A stretch of 64,000 nt of DNA from Clavaria fumosa. Lineage: Eukaryota > Basidiomycota > Agaricomycetes > Agaricales > Clavariaceae. Below, one piece after another: positions 10,751 to 22,532 of the stretch. Each line of letters begins with the position of its first letter. The stretch's first letter is position 1. Below the pieces are notes generated by a model. It worked only from the letters and a program-made list of their open reading frames with translations. It did not search any database and was not told the DNA's origin. The stretch covers positions 3,596,001 to 3,660,000 of the forward strand of contig OX637799.1 of assembly GCA_951802425.1 (NCBI GenBank), read 5' to 3'. Position numbers and translations under genes: made by a program.

Positions 10751-12904
10751 AGTTCATTAAATGCAGCTATTACTGAGCATTGTAGTATATTACTGTGCAG
10801 CTACAGCTGCCCAATAACACTCTCAGTTTACTAAATGCAGCTATCACTGAGCACTGTCATATATTACTGTACAGCTACAGCTGCCCAATAACACACTCAG
10901 TTTACTAAATGCAGCTATTACTGACCACTGTAGTATATTACTGTACAGCTACAGCTGCCCAATAACACTCTCAGTTTACTAAATTCAGCTATTACTGACC
11001 ATGGAAGTATATTGCTGTACAGCTACAGCTGCCCAATGATACTCTCAGTTTACTAAATGCAGCTATTACTGAGCACTGTAGTATATTACTGTGCAGCTAC
11101 AGCTGCCCAATAACACTCTCAGTTTACTAAATGCAGCTATCACTGAGCACTGTAATATATTACTGTACAGCTACAGCTGCCCAATAACACTCTCAGTTTA
11201 CTAAATGCAGCTATTACTGACCATGGAAGTATATTACTGTACAGCTACAGCTGCCCAATGATACTCTCAGTTTACTAAATGCAGCTATTACTGAGCACTG
11301 TAGTATATTACTGTGCAGCTACAGCTGCCCAATAACACTCTCAGTTTACTAAATGCAGCTATCACTGAGCACTGTAATATATTACTGTACAGCTACAGCT
11401 GCCCAATGATACTCTCAGTTTACTAAATACAGCTATTACTGAGCACTGTAGTATATTACTGTCCAGCTACAGCTGCCAATGATACTCTCAGTTTACTAAA
11501 TACAGCTATTACTGAGCACTGTAGTATATTACTGTCCAGCTACAGCTGCCAATAACACTCTCAGTTTACTAAATGCAGCTATCACTGAGCACTGTAGTAT
11601 ATTACTGTCCAGCTACAGCTGCCCAATAACACTCTCAGTTTACTAAATGCAGCTATTACTGAGCACTGGATTATATTACCATACAGCTACAGTTGCCCAA
11701 TAACATTCTCAGTTTACTAAATGCAGCTATCACTGAGCACTTTAATATATTACTGTACAGCGACAGCTGCCCAATAACACTCTCAGTTTACTAAATGCAG
11801 CTATCATTGAGCACTGTAGTATATTACCATACAGCAACAGTTGCCAATAACACTCTCAGTTTACTAAATGCAGCTATCATTGAGCACTGTATTATATTAC
11901 CATGCAGCTACAGTTGCCCAGTAACATTCTCAGTTTACTAAATGCAGCTATCACTGAGCACTTTAATATATTACTGTACAGCTACAGCTGCCCAATGATA
12001 CTCTCAGTTTACTAAATGCAGCTATTACTGAGCACTGTAATATATTACTGTCCAGCTACAGCTGCCCAATAACACTCTCAGTTTACTAAATGCAGCTATC
12101 ATTGAGCACTGTAGTATATTACCATACAGCAGCAGTTGCCAATAACACTCTCAGTTTACTAAATGCAGCTATCATTGAGCACTGTATTATATTACCATGC
12201 AGCTACAGTTGCCCAAAAACATTCTCAGTTTACTAAATGCAGCTATCACTGAGCACTTTAATATATTACTGTACAGCGACAGCTGCCCAATAACACTCTC
12301 AGTTTACTAAATGCAGCTATCATTGAGCACTGTAGTATATTACCATACAGCAACAGTTGCCAATAACACTCTCAGTTTACTAAATGCAGCTATCATTGAG
12401 CACTGTATTATATTACCATGCAGCTACAGTTGCCCAGTAACATTCTCAGTTTACTAAATGCAGCTATCACTGAGCACTTTAATATATTACTGTACAGCTA
12501 CAGCTGCCCAATGATACTCTCAGTTTACTAAATGCAGCTATTACTGAGCACTGTAGTATATTACTGTCCAGCTACAGCTGCCAATAACACTCTCAGTTTA
12601 CTAAATGCAGCTATCACTGAGCACTGTAATATATTACTGTACAGCTACAGCTGCCCAATAACGCCTCAGTTTACTAAATGCAGCTATCACTGAGCATTGT
12701 AGTATATTACTGTACAGCTACAGCTGCCCAATGATACTCTCAGTTTACTAAATGCAGCTATTACTGACCACTGTAGTATATTACTGTACAGTTGCCCAAT
12801 AACACACTCAGTTTACTAAATGCAGCTATTACTGACCACTGTAATATATTCCTGCATAGCTACAGCTGCCCAAGAACACTCTCAGTTTACTAAATGCAGC
12901 TATT
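10751..12904 (+). repeat. Left 74-bp minisatellite array of the KDZ transposon, about 29 units
   Basis: Units of about 74 bp repeat head to tail, each with CTCAGTTTACTAAATGCAGC, GAGCACTGTAGTATATTACTG and the dyad GCAGCTACAGCTGC. Unit variants (GTACAG/GTCCAG/CATACAG; CCCAATAACA/CCAATGATA) show some higher-order patterning in the middle of the array. The same unit occurs in reverse complement at the other end of the transposon. Repeated dyads next to the terminal repeats could be transposase or accessory-protein binding sites (inference). Confidence 0.85.
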
Positions 12905-12999
12905 GTTAAAGCACCCTAGTTCCAACATATGGCCAACTTATAATGAGTACTGGGTAGCCTGACCATTTTGTTGCAGTACAGGTGCATAGTATTGTTATT

Positions 13000-15900
13000 T
13001 CAATCAAACAAATCATCATCTAACCCAGCTATGTCTATGTCATCCTCATCTACTAGTACAGCTTTGGCAGGAGACATTGTCATATCCGGGATAAAGCACT
13101 TCGGCCAGTCTGTGGCAGACAGGGAATTTGCGACAAGGTGAGGGTGCCACTGGCGGGCAAACGCGTTGGCCATCTGATTGTTGATCCACGATTGCTTTGA
13201 TGCATAAGCTGCAATCCCTAAATTTATGTGGTCATTGTCAGTTATGCGGATCCCCGCCTGTGCAGCCCACCACTGAGCTTTCCATTCCAAAAAGCACAGA
13301 ACTCGTCGCATTTCTTCCTCCAACTGTTGGACTTCTTCATCCCATCGGGCTGATCGTGCTCTAGATTTCGCCCATTCAATACGAAGGCCTACGAAGGAAT
13401 TAGATAGGCTACCGAGAAAACTTGTTCTACCACATACTGTCATTGATCTCTTCCTCATCTGCCGGCATGCCCTCAGCATCCGGCTTTCCAAGCCATATCC
13501 ACGAGACTACACGTGTCCCCTCACCGTCATTGTCTCCCTTTTCTGGGAAGGCTACGTCTTGTTTTCTCAGTTCATGCAGCTGCTCTCTCCATTTTCCTTG
13601 AGGTTCGAGCTGCAGGAGAGCACGCCTAGCCGCACGGTAACGTTCAGCACATCGTTGTACCTTATCTTGAAAACGGCTGATATAGGATCGTGCGCGAGTG
13701 TTCATTCGTTGGCTTGGCCCAATTTGTGCATATTTGTAGTGCCAAAGCCCCATGGTTATTCGCAGAAGGCGACGTAATTCGGCAAGGGCGTCAAATGCTT
13801 GAGCAATGCGCATGCGTTTCTCTTTGTTAATGCAAATTGGGATCGATTGTAGCATAGCCATGGGGATAGAAGGTGACGAGGGAAGGTGGAGATTGATAGT
13901 TTCTGGTTTGGCAGGTGCTCGGAGTGGTAACAGTGTTTCTGAAGTGTCGAGCCATAGTTGGGTAACGAAAGGCATATATACTGCTTGTTTTTCTTTCCAG
14001 AGTTGGATATGTCGCCACAACGTGTTGCGTTTCTCCAGGATATCTGCCGAGTCCTTGCCTTCCTTCAGTCTCGAAGCTTGGAAGATAAGAGCACGCCTGC
14101 ATACCGGAAAACAAATTAGGCTCAGACCAAAACTGTGATGTAAAGCACGTACTGTTGTTCTTCAAGTTCAAGCCCCATCGCAAGTAGCGAGTTCAGCGAT
14201 GTGTCATCAATTAGGCGATTACCCCCCATTGAATCGCACGAGTCCTCCTTCGCCAACTCAGCCATTACTTCCTTTAAAGATGTTGCTGAGTACTGTGAGT
14301 TCATTTGGAGAATAAAGTAGAGCGAAATGAATTACATTTGTCCTGTTCATCATATGGATTCTTGTGTTCAGGATTTGTTTCCCATAGTTCGATTTCACAG
14401 GTCCAACTTTGAATCTGTGCCGCACTGAATCGCTCTGAGAACTTTTCAAATAATGCTGCATGCTTTGCCTTCATATGTATGGCGTTCTGTAGCTGAGAAA
14501 GCAAAGCACTGCCTACACAATGCAATTGAGTAGGTAAATGCTGAGCGAGAGAAAAAACACATACCAAAGCCAGTGATCTTATGAAAATTCCACGATGCGA
14601 CATGGTCATCAATGGTGTCATGGCGGGACCCCGGACCCATCTCTCGGGTGCTTGAAGTAACCGGGTTTATGTGGGCCCACCAACGCTCGGGGTCTTCGCC
14701 ATTTGTGCGAGCCGAGCTCTTCATGAAATTGAGAGAATACCGGGTTTGACAGGTTTTCCCATGGCCATAGATGTGCATTTTAGGGATAACAAATCGCAAC
14801 GTATTGAGTGTGTCTTTTGGTAGCTGCATGGACTGAGGGAGTTGCAAGACCCGCGCCTTGAGGTTTCGAGACCACTGGCAAGCAATATCATATGAATAAG
14901 TGATGTGTTGCGTAAGCAGACCAGATAGGCTGAAAAACGCGATGAAATCCATGTTGGCATATCTGAGTATATGTCAGTAAGGCAGTTTACAAAGGGAATA
15001 GCGATGTACTCACCGTTCGCCCTTTTGAAGATCACCTAGGCCATTTTTACGAACGAGGGAGTGCCTTGCGCAAACTGCGACGCCTGCACCAGTCGCTTTG
15101 TAGCCTTTTGAGAACCGGGTGTTTGCATGGTCAACAGCACGCAACTGCGATTCGCAGAGATTTGGCTGATAAGAAGTCAGTTAGGGGATAACTCAGTATT
15201 GTACTCACTTACCTCTTCTTGCCATCCATAAGTCGATAGATACTCATCGTATGGCCCACTTGGAACCCAATGGCCCCAACCATTACCAAGGGGAGGATCA
15301 TTTGTGATCCCTCGATTCTTCAACTTAAGTCGAAAATTGGCGTCAAGAGCAAGGGTGAGAGTGTAGAGCCAGCTGGTATGCATCGATTAGGACTTGTTAG
15401 ACAACGGCGAAATGAACTTACGACTTTGATGATGGAGATGACTGCCAACTTGAAGGAAGGTTCCGACCAGGGTGCGGACACGCCGGACATTCAACAGCAC
15501 ACTGACCAGCTTGTGTGAGAGCAACCCCAGACGGGTCGTGGCCACGACCTGAACGCTTGAGCATTTTTAGATGCCGCCATATACGCATTGCGACCATGAA
15601 TTGCTCGTAGCGATCCTGTATTACTGTCGTTAGGCAGAAGCAATTTTAATAGACGAAGCATCATACCTTGAGACCCAATAGCCCTACATTGTCTGACTTG
15701 TGGGTAAGTGCTTGGTAGAAATCATGGGCACTCAGTTTTCCTTGCAATGTTAAGAGATGGAAAGTGTCGAGGCAATCGAACGTGAAGGCGGTCTGTGGCC
15801 GCACCAGAGTAGTGGGGAGCCAACTTGAGCGTAAGAGTTGGATGTGATGCCTCGAGTTTCCAGGGATCATATGGCACTCGCAAAACTTGAGGTTGACTTG

Positions 15901-16618
15901 ATGGATTCCAGATACATCTACCACAACAAACGTTTTCATTGTCTGACTTGGATTGCTACAGATACCGCCGTCATGACCAAGTTGAACCACCATACCAAGC
16001 TCCCACAGAGAAGCATCATTGTAGAATGTGCCTTCCCATTTCTAATTACCCATAAGAATGCTTCATGATGAAACATAGGATGCACTTACAAGTATCCGGT
16101 GAAATGGCATGGTACCGTGTTCTTGAACAAGACAACTTTGGCAGCGTAGGGGAGTGCTAAAACAATCATGACACTTGAACTTAGCATTTGCACCACACAG
16201 CGCACAAGCAGCAATGGGAGGTCGAGATTCATGGCGGAGCATTTCATCCAAGTATTCCTGTCGAAACGGGAGCCATTGCTGTAACGGTGTTTCTGAAGGT
16301 TTCTGCAAGCAATCAAGGCAGTGCGAATTGAAAGGCAATAATACACACCTTGATGGATTTCCCATCTCCTCGTTGTGCTTCGCTATCCTGCATGCCCATC
16401 TGACTTCCAAAATCCTCGATGCCATGACCTTGATTTTCCAGCACAGTTGGCGAAAATTTCGACAAATCTTGTGGATGCTGGACGTGTAGACTAGCCATTT
16501 GCTGCTTGAGCTTGAGTTGGCCACTTATTCTATGGATCGTTGTTGCCCGCACTTGGAAGACAGAAGGGAGGCCAGCCCGGATTATGTTGACTTTTGCTCC
16601 AGTCTTCCTCCGTGCCAT
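13000..16618 (-). CDS. KDZ-family transposase with CxC2-like cysteine cluster, 11 exons
   Basis: Exons on the minus strand: 16618-16349, 16302-16090, 16041-15667, 15615-15422, 15372-15213, 15165-15014, 14962-14565, 14512-14336, 14285-14153, 14096-13438, 13388-13000. Introns are 46-56 nt with GT-AG ends and all phases agree, giving 1039 aa. Residues about 91-161 hold a cysteine cluster (CALCGANAKFKCHDCF, then CQSC). The body has hallmark KDZ blocks: LALDANFRLKLKNRG, DLQKGERYANMDF, YDIACQW, IYGHGKTCQ, GEDPERWWAHINP and MGPGSRHDTIDDH. The product should be a nuclear cut-and-paste transposase acting on the inverted ends of this element. An in-frame ATG at 16636 would add six residues. It is divergent from the gene at 16875. 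No stop or frameshift was found, so it looks functional. Confidence 0.88.
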
Positions 16619-16874
16619 AGTGCTGAATGAGTCCAATTACTGATCGTCGATCATCATCTAAGGCTGTCATGTGATTGATCGATGCAGGGGTGGCTGTGGC
16701 GAGTCTATCTCACTCCGGATCTGAGCTCGTGGACTTGTGCCCAACGTCTGGGATCGTGGACTTGTCGTGGACTTATCGCAGACTTATCGTGGACTGTCGT
16801 GGACATTTGCTCATGCTCCTACAACTCGCACTATACAGCCCCCTCCAGACTCTTTAACACTTGCTGTCTTACTA
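16619..16874. promoter_or_regulatory. Divergent promoter region of the KDZ transposon
   Basis: This 256-bp gap separates the start codons of the minus-strand transposase and the plus-strand 16875 gene, so it must contain both promoters. Between about 16740 and 16805 the words GTCGTGGACTTATCG and variants repeat four to five times in tandem, a possible regulator-binding array. No clear TATA box was recognised. Confidence 0.45.
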
Positions 16875-17635
16875 ATGGTATCTGAGGAGTGTTCTGACCA
16901 AGATTTTCGCCACTTAAACAAGGATCAACGCTACCGTGCAAGGTGCAACTTATGTTTCATTGTCGGCAAATGCTATTTGCTCATGCTTTGTTAAGGCACT
17001 TGCAAGAAATTCGTGAAAAGGATAGGCGTCGGGCAGCAAAGTAAGCACTCGTCTCTGACATGTTTGCTGTCACCGACCTCCCACTTAGACGACGACAAGC
17101 TGCAAAAGCAGCTAGGCAGATTCCCTCCAGTGTTTCTGCTTCTCAGAACTCGGGCCAGTCAATTCAGCAACTTCCAACCGAAGCACGTCCTGCAGGAGCA
17201 GGAGACATCGGCCAGTCTAATATTTCCTCTAGTGTGTCCGGAGACCAACATCGACCCATCTGCCATGCTCCCCAGAACCCAGGCCAGTCGCTTCAGCAAA
17301 TACTCTCTGAAGTACATTCTATGGTCTGTGAATGGACAAAGGAGCGAGGAGCGGTGAGTGGTTGGCTCCACCTATTGGATAGTGAGCTCCAGAGTGCAGG
17401 GTGCAATGGAGTCGCCCAGGGAGTGATTCAGGATTGGGATGCACATGCAAAGGTGGGGAGGGCACTAATAAGAGACCTGGAGTCCCTTGTTACAGCGACA
17501 TGGCCCCCTGATCAGGGTGTACAGCGCAAGGCATTTAGAGAAGCATTTGAGCTCTTTGCGACACTCCAGACAGGCATTTCAACCATTGAAACGTACATTG
17601 AAGTTTCTACTGTTCTGTTCAGAGACTGCAACTAG
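16875..17635 (+). CDS. KDZ transposon accessory gene, small basic/helical protein, 3 exons
   Basis: Exons 16875-16942, 16996-17040 and 17089-17635 join in phase to give 219 aa. Both introns (53 and 48 nt) have GT-AG ends. The N-terminus is rich in Arg, Lys and Gln across the exon 2-3 junction (EIREKDRRRAAK, then RRQAAKAARQ), suggesting a basic helix. A Ser/Gln-rich linker with a repeated QNSGQSIQQ / QNPGQSLQQ motif follows, then a helical C-terminal half (WTKERGAVSGWLHLLDSELQ). I do not recognise the family. It lies head to head with the transposase and ahead of the larger accessory gene, so it is probably an element-encoded helper or regulator (inference). No function is assigned. Confidence 0.6.
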
Positions 17636-18105
17636 AAAGACAATTTACTATCCGTTACAAAAATCATGTATTTCCATTATCTTTACTGCAACGCCTGGCA
17701 GAAACCTTGCATGTGGTACTGCAAGAAACCAAAATCTCAAGGCCAACCATTTGATATCAATGGTGTCGAAAATCAAGCGACTGGCTCTCGAAATTTCTTA
17801 GCCCATCGTGGTTCGCAGTCGTGTCGCAATGCCATTGTGCAATTGCTGGATCAGCTTCCTTTAGATGAATACTCAGATCGCAGGTGGCTGCCTTACCTTC
17901 ACTCTCGCTGCCACACCTCCTTGGCCCGGGCCGCCCGGCCCACCGCAACAGCCACTGTACACTTTTTCAGCAACGGCCACAGCGCACACACTTCCTTGGC
18001 AATGGCCACAACCTGTTTGTGGAACAGAGATTGATCGGTGGCTATTGCCGCAGTGAGTAAAGAGACAGCAGGTTGATGTGAGGCACGCACTAATCACTTT
18101 GAACC
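17636..18105. other. Intergenic stretch between the two KDZ accessory genes
   Basis: I see only short overlapping frames on both strands and no phased exon structure. It probably holds the 3' end of the 16875 gene and the promoter of the 18106 gene. Confidence 0.4.
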
Positions 18106-20538
18106 ATGCCTTCCTACAAGACAACCACTCGACGCAGAGGTCCCACGCCATGGGCAACGGAGGAACAGCACGAATATCTTCGGTCTCAATGTGGAGCGTA
18201 TGCGGCCTCCAGGTCAAAGGAATCATTCTGGCCTCGAGTATTCGAGCATTGGTTCCACCACTGGCCAGTCCATGATCAAGCTCGAGACAACGGTGATGAC
18301 CATGACGCTGCCGATGCCAGCAACAAGGCAAAGAAGGGGAAGCCACTCAACGAGAAAGATAAGGTGAAAAAGGTTTGAATGGTCCCTCATCCACAGCACC
18401 TCCCAGCACTAACAAGCGACGCACCAGAGAATCAAAGAATGGTTTAATAACCACACGCGAGCAAGTTTGACAGCAGGAGCTGGGCGCCGCAAGATCCTAG
18501 ATCTCAGTAAACGAAAGAAGAAAAAGTTGCAAGTGATACAAGCATACTCGAAGCTGTACTACGAGGAAAAGTTGAAGGCGGTTGTCCAGAGAGAGTGGTT
18601 GGAGTCGTGCCAGCAGAATGGGGACCAAGAGAACGATGACGAGAGTGAGGACGCAGAGAAGCCGAAAGTCGCCCACACCCACATCCCACTTGCGTTTCGC
18701 AACCAGGTCGTCGCACGGTTGTTCGAGGGTGAGAGCCGAAAAGTGAAGGCAGAAGTCGAAGAATACCGCACAAAGGAGCACGAGGCTGAGAAAGGAGATG
18801 ACGATTCACCGACAGAGCCCAACGACTACCAAAGGTTTGGTTATCCGCATCTGTGTCCCATTCAAGTGTTGCTGCTAATCAAACGAATCCCAGGACTATC
18901 GATTTGCTTCCTAGCACAGTGGCCTGGGTGATGGATGACATCTTGGCGCAAACTGGGTACTTCGGGATGTGCATCTTTATGGGCCCAGAACCCAAGCAGG
19001 GTGGAAACCTCACCATTGTCATGTACGTTGACTTTCGTCCTTGCTATCCACTCTGATATGTCATTAGGAGCCACTCTGGTCGTACACCGTTTGGAAGCTC
19101 ATTCGATGCGCTCTATCCCGAGACAGTTAAGCAACTGCAGGAGGATTTCCACGAGTTTGGTGTTAGGGCTTTCCGTGCGTCCTTTTTTCCATCTGGTATT
19201 TCTTCAGGCTAATTTTTGTTATAAAGCACTGGCTGTCCGTTCTGCGCGTGCAATTCCTGGTACAGAACACCTCACCATCGACTACAACAAGGCTACCAAC
19301 CATCTCAATTTTGCTTCGACTTCAGCCACCACACCATCCATCGACATAGACTCTGATTCGTCTGAAAGTGAATCTGATATCTTGGCAAGCAAAGGCGCCC
19401 TGTGTAGTCCGGTGCCGTTGCAGTCTCCGACTCAAACCCTCAGACCCAGGCACATAAGTGTGATCAAGCAAACACAGGGAGTCAGCGGCAGGGAAATGGA
19501 AGTCTTGTCAAATCATGACCCCCCTGACTTGTGTGTCGATATTCTCTGTGATTCATGGTGCAATCTGACTCCCTTAACAGTAATCGAAGCTCACCTCTTA
19601 CCGACTCAGAAGCCCCGGACCACAGTGGCGCTAACAGCACCTTACACGACAAGGCAAGCGCCAGGGAAATGGGAATTTTGTCAAATCACGACCCTTCTGA
19701 CTGGTGTGTTCTTCTCTGCGATTCATGGTGCAGTCTGACTCTCCTGACAGCAATCAATACCCACATCCTACCGACTCGGAGGCCCCAGACCACAGTGACA
19801 CCAGCACCACACATGACGAGGCTGGTGCCAAACGATTGGAAAACGTGTTGAATCGCAACCCCTCCATTTCTGCCCTACCATCTGTAGCTATGGCTCCTAT
19901 GCCTGTGCACGAAGACAATACTCCCGGGGAACATGTCCTAGACAAGTCAAACTGGCCGCTATGGATGACGCAGGCATTTGACGAATTGAGCGAGTTATGC
20001 GCCATTCCAGAATGGGATGATGTGATCAAGAAATGGGTCAAGATGGAAGTGATCTTGGGGTTTCCGGTGGGGAGGGTGCGTGTCGTTTAATGTTTCCATG
20101 AATTGCTGACACGTCAAGCAGGGCCCATCATATACTATTTCCAAGAAGAACCGCCCGAAGCTGGTAGACACATGGATTAATTCTGGTCGTGAGGTCGTGC
20201 CAATCATCAATGATGTCAAGGTATATTCAAAGGCTTGGCGTGAGTGGTGGACCACTCTCCAGCCCCACGAGCGAAAGGGCGAGTCTGGTTCTCTTATGAA
20301 GACCACGCTGGGAATTGAGGCATGGGTAGACTTGTATAAGGGTGGGATTAATGGGTTTTATAGTCTCGTCTCAAGTCTCAGGTGGTGGATGGCGGCGGTA
20401 TTGACTGATGAGGAGCGAAGCGATTTCGCCAATGTGGTACAAGACGTTGTATGGGCACTTGATCAGATGTCTCGTACTGCTACTAGCGGTGAAAAACGCC
20501 CTTTGGAGACACAAGGTCAAAAGACAAACAAGAGGTAA
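18106..20538 (+). CDS. Large KDZ transposon accessory protein, 8 exons
   Basis: Exons 18106-18372, 18428-18834, 18894-19022, 19068-19174, 19227-19530, 19581-19703, 19751-20075 and 20122-20538 join in phase to 692 aa. The N-terminus has a Trp-rich block (WATEEQHEYL, FWPRVFEHWFHHWP), then RIKEWFNNHTR, LDLSKRKKKKLQVIQAYSKL and an acidic linker. The middle has GYFGMCIFMGPEP and SHSGRTPFG. An acidic low-complexity region follows, and the C-terminus is Trp-rich (WREWWTTLQPHE, NGFYSLVSSLRWWM). From memory this layout recurs in many Agaricomycete proteins annotated as hypothetical; that was not checked. The RIKEWF and basic segments suggest DNA binding (inference). Exons 5-6 and 6-7 junctions show a tandem exon-intron duplication. 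No premature stop was found. Confidence 0.75.
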
Positions 20539-20705
20539 CATTTCAGAATGTAATTGTACTCGCCATTAGACTGATCCTATTTGACAGATTGAGGAAATGA
20601 TTAGCTCAAAGTATCGAGGCGCATCCTAGAGCATGCATTGTGATGTACCTGAACCAAGACTTACTGTAATTAGTTGACTTGAATAACAGATAATAATTGC
20701 TCATG

Positions 20706-22385
20706 AACGGTAGCTGCACAGTAATACACTAGGGAGCTCAGTAGTAGCTGCATCTAGTGCACTGTAAATATTGTTGAGCAGCTATAGCTGTACAGTAATA
20801 TACTACAGTGGTCAGTAATAGCTGCATTTAGTAAACTGAGAGTGTTAGTGAACTGTAGCTGCACAGTAATACACTAGGGAGCTCAGTAGTAGCTGCATCT
20901 AGTGCACTGTAAATATTGTTGAGCAGCTATAGCTGTACAGTAATATACTACAGTGGTCAGTAATAGCTGCATTTAGTAAACTGAGAGTGTTATTGGGCAG
21001 CTGTAGCTGTACAGTAATATATTACAGTGTTCAGTAATAGCTGCATTTAGTAAACTGAGATTTTCATTGGGCAGCTGTAGCTGTACTACAATGCTCAGTG
21101 ATAGCTGCATTTAGTAAACTGAGAGTGTTATTGGGCAGTGGTAGCTGTACAGTAATGTACTACAGTGGTCAGTAATAGCTGCATTTAGTAAACTGAGAGT
21201 GTTATTTGGCAGCTGTAGCTGCACAGTAATATACTACAGTGCTCAGTAATAGCTGCATTTAGTAAACTGAGAGTGTTATTGGGCAGCTGTAGCTGTACAG
21301 TAATATACTACAGTGCTCAGTAATAGCTGCATTTAGTAAACTGAGAGTGTTATTTGGCAGCTGTAGCTGCACAGTAATATACTACAGTGCTCAGTAATAG
21401 CTGCATTTAGTAAACTGAGAGTGTTATTGGGCAGCTGTAGCTGTACAGTAATATATTACAGTGCTCAGTGATAGCTGCATTTAGTAAACTGAAAGTGTTC
21501 TTGGGTAGCTGTAGCTGTACAGTAATATACTACAGTGCTCAGTAATAGTGAACTGAGAGTGTGATTTAGCCACTGTAGCTGTACAGTGGGCAGCTGTAGC
21601 TGTACAGTAATATACTACAGTGGTCAGTGATAGCTGCATTTAGTAAACTGAGATTTTCATTGGGCAGCTGTAGCTGTACAGTAATGTACTACAGTGGTCA
21701 GTAATAGCTGCATTTAGTAAACTGAGAGTGTTATTTGGCAGCTGTAGCTGCACAGTAATATACTACAGTGCTCAGTAATAGCTGCATTTAGTAAACTGAG
21801 AGTGTTATTGGGCAGCTGTAGCTGTACAGTAATATACTACAGTGCTTAGTGATAGCTGCATTTAGTAAACTGAGATTTTCATTGGGCAGCTGTAGCTGTA
21901 CAGTAATATACTACAATGCTCAGTGATAGCTGTATTTAGTAATCTGAGAGTGTTATTGGGCAGCTGTAGCTGTACAGTAATATATTACAGTGCTCAGTGA
22001 TAGCTGCATTTAGTAAACTGAAAGTGTTGGGCAGCTGTAGCTGTACAGTAATATACTACAGTGCTCAGTAATAGCTGCATTTAGTAAACTGAGTGTTATT
22101 TGGCAGCTGTAGCTGCACAGTAATATACTACAGTGCTCAGTAATAACTGCATTTAGTAAACTGAGAATGTTATTGGGCAGCTGTAGCTGCACAGTAATAT
22201 ACTACAGTGGTCAGTAATAGCTGCATTTAGTAAACCGAGAGTGTTATTGGGCAGTGGTAGCTGTACAGTAATATACTACAGTGCTCAGTAATAGCTGCAT
22301 TTAGTGAACTGAGAGTGTTGTTTGGCAGCTGTAGCTGCACAGTAATATACTACAGTACTCAGTAATAGCTGCATTTAGTAAACTA
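20706..22385 (-). repeat. Right 74-bp minisatellite array of the KDZ transposon, about 22 units
   Basis: The same 74-bp unit as 10751-12904 but reverse-complemented (GGGCAGCTGTAGCTGTACAGTAATATACTACAG..., TGCATTTAGTAAACTGAG). The innermost units (20706-20990) are a diverged 147-bp double unit repeated twice, containing CACTAGGGAGCTCAGTAG. The arrays give the transposon subterminal inverted arms of about 2 kb. Confidence 0.85.
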
Positions 22386-22525
22386 ACACTGTACATGAGT
22401 CAACTAGGCATTTGGTAGTGCAGCACACTAGTGTACTTCAGATATACCAGTAATTACTGTCAAAAGTTAAACATAAATTTGTACCATTACCATGTTTTAG
22501 TATACTAAACTTACTGGGACCACTG
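22385..22525 (-). repeat. Right terminal inverted repeat of the KDZ transposon
   Basis: Reverse complement of 10610-10750 with few differences (for example GGTACAAATTTATG against AGTACAAATTTATA). It ends CTTACTGGGACCACTG, followed by the GGAGCCC target duplication at 22526-22532. Confidence 0.8.
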
Positions 22526-22532
22526 GGAGCCC

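Larger units (their letters stand above)
10610..22525. mobile_element. KDZ-type DNA transposon, 11,916 bp, apparently complete
   Basis: The element is delimited by matching inverted ends (CAATAGTCCCAGTAAG at the left, reverse complement CAGTGGTCCCAGTAAG at the right) and by a 7-bp target duplication. Inside are inverted repeats of about 141 bp, two inverted minisatellite arrays (10751-12904 and 20706-22385), a minus-strand KDZ transposase (13000-16618) and two plus-strand genes (16875-17635, 18106-20538). All three genes have correctly phased introns and no premature stops. KDZ means the Kyakuja-Dileera-Zisupton superfamily, known to be abundant in mushrooms. The element landed in the gag gene of a gypsy retrotransposon. 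With intact genes and ends it may be recently active (inference). Confidence 0.85.

Noticed and set aside
10751..12904. Regular 74-bp repeats resembling a CRISPR array
   Set aside because: Units are contiguous without unique spacers, lie in a eukaryotic transposon and recur inverted at its other end.
17873..18346. 157-codon minus-strand frame in the KDZ transposon
   Set aside because: Overlaps exon 1 of the plus-strand accessory gene and shows no motif.
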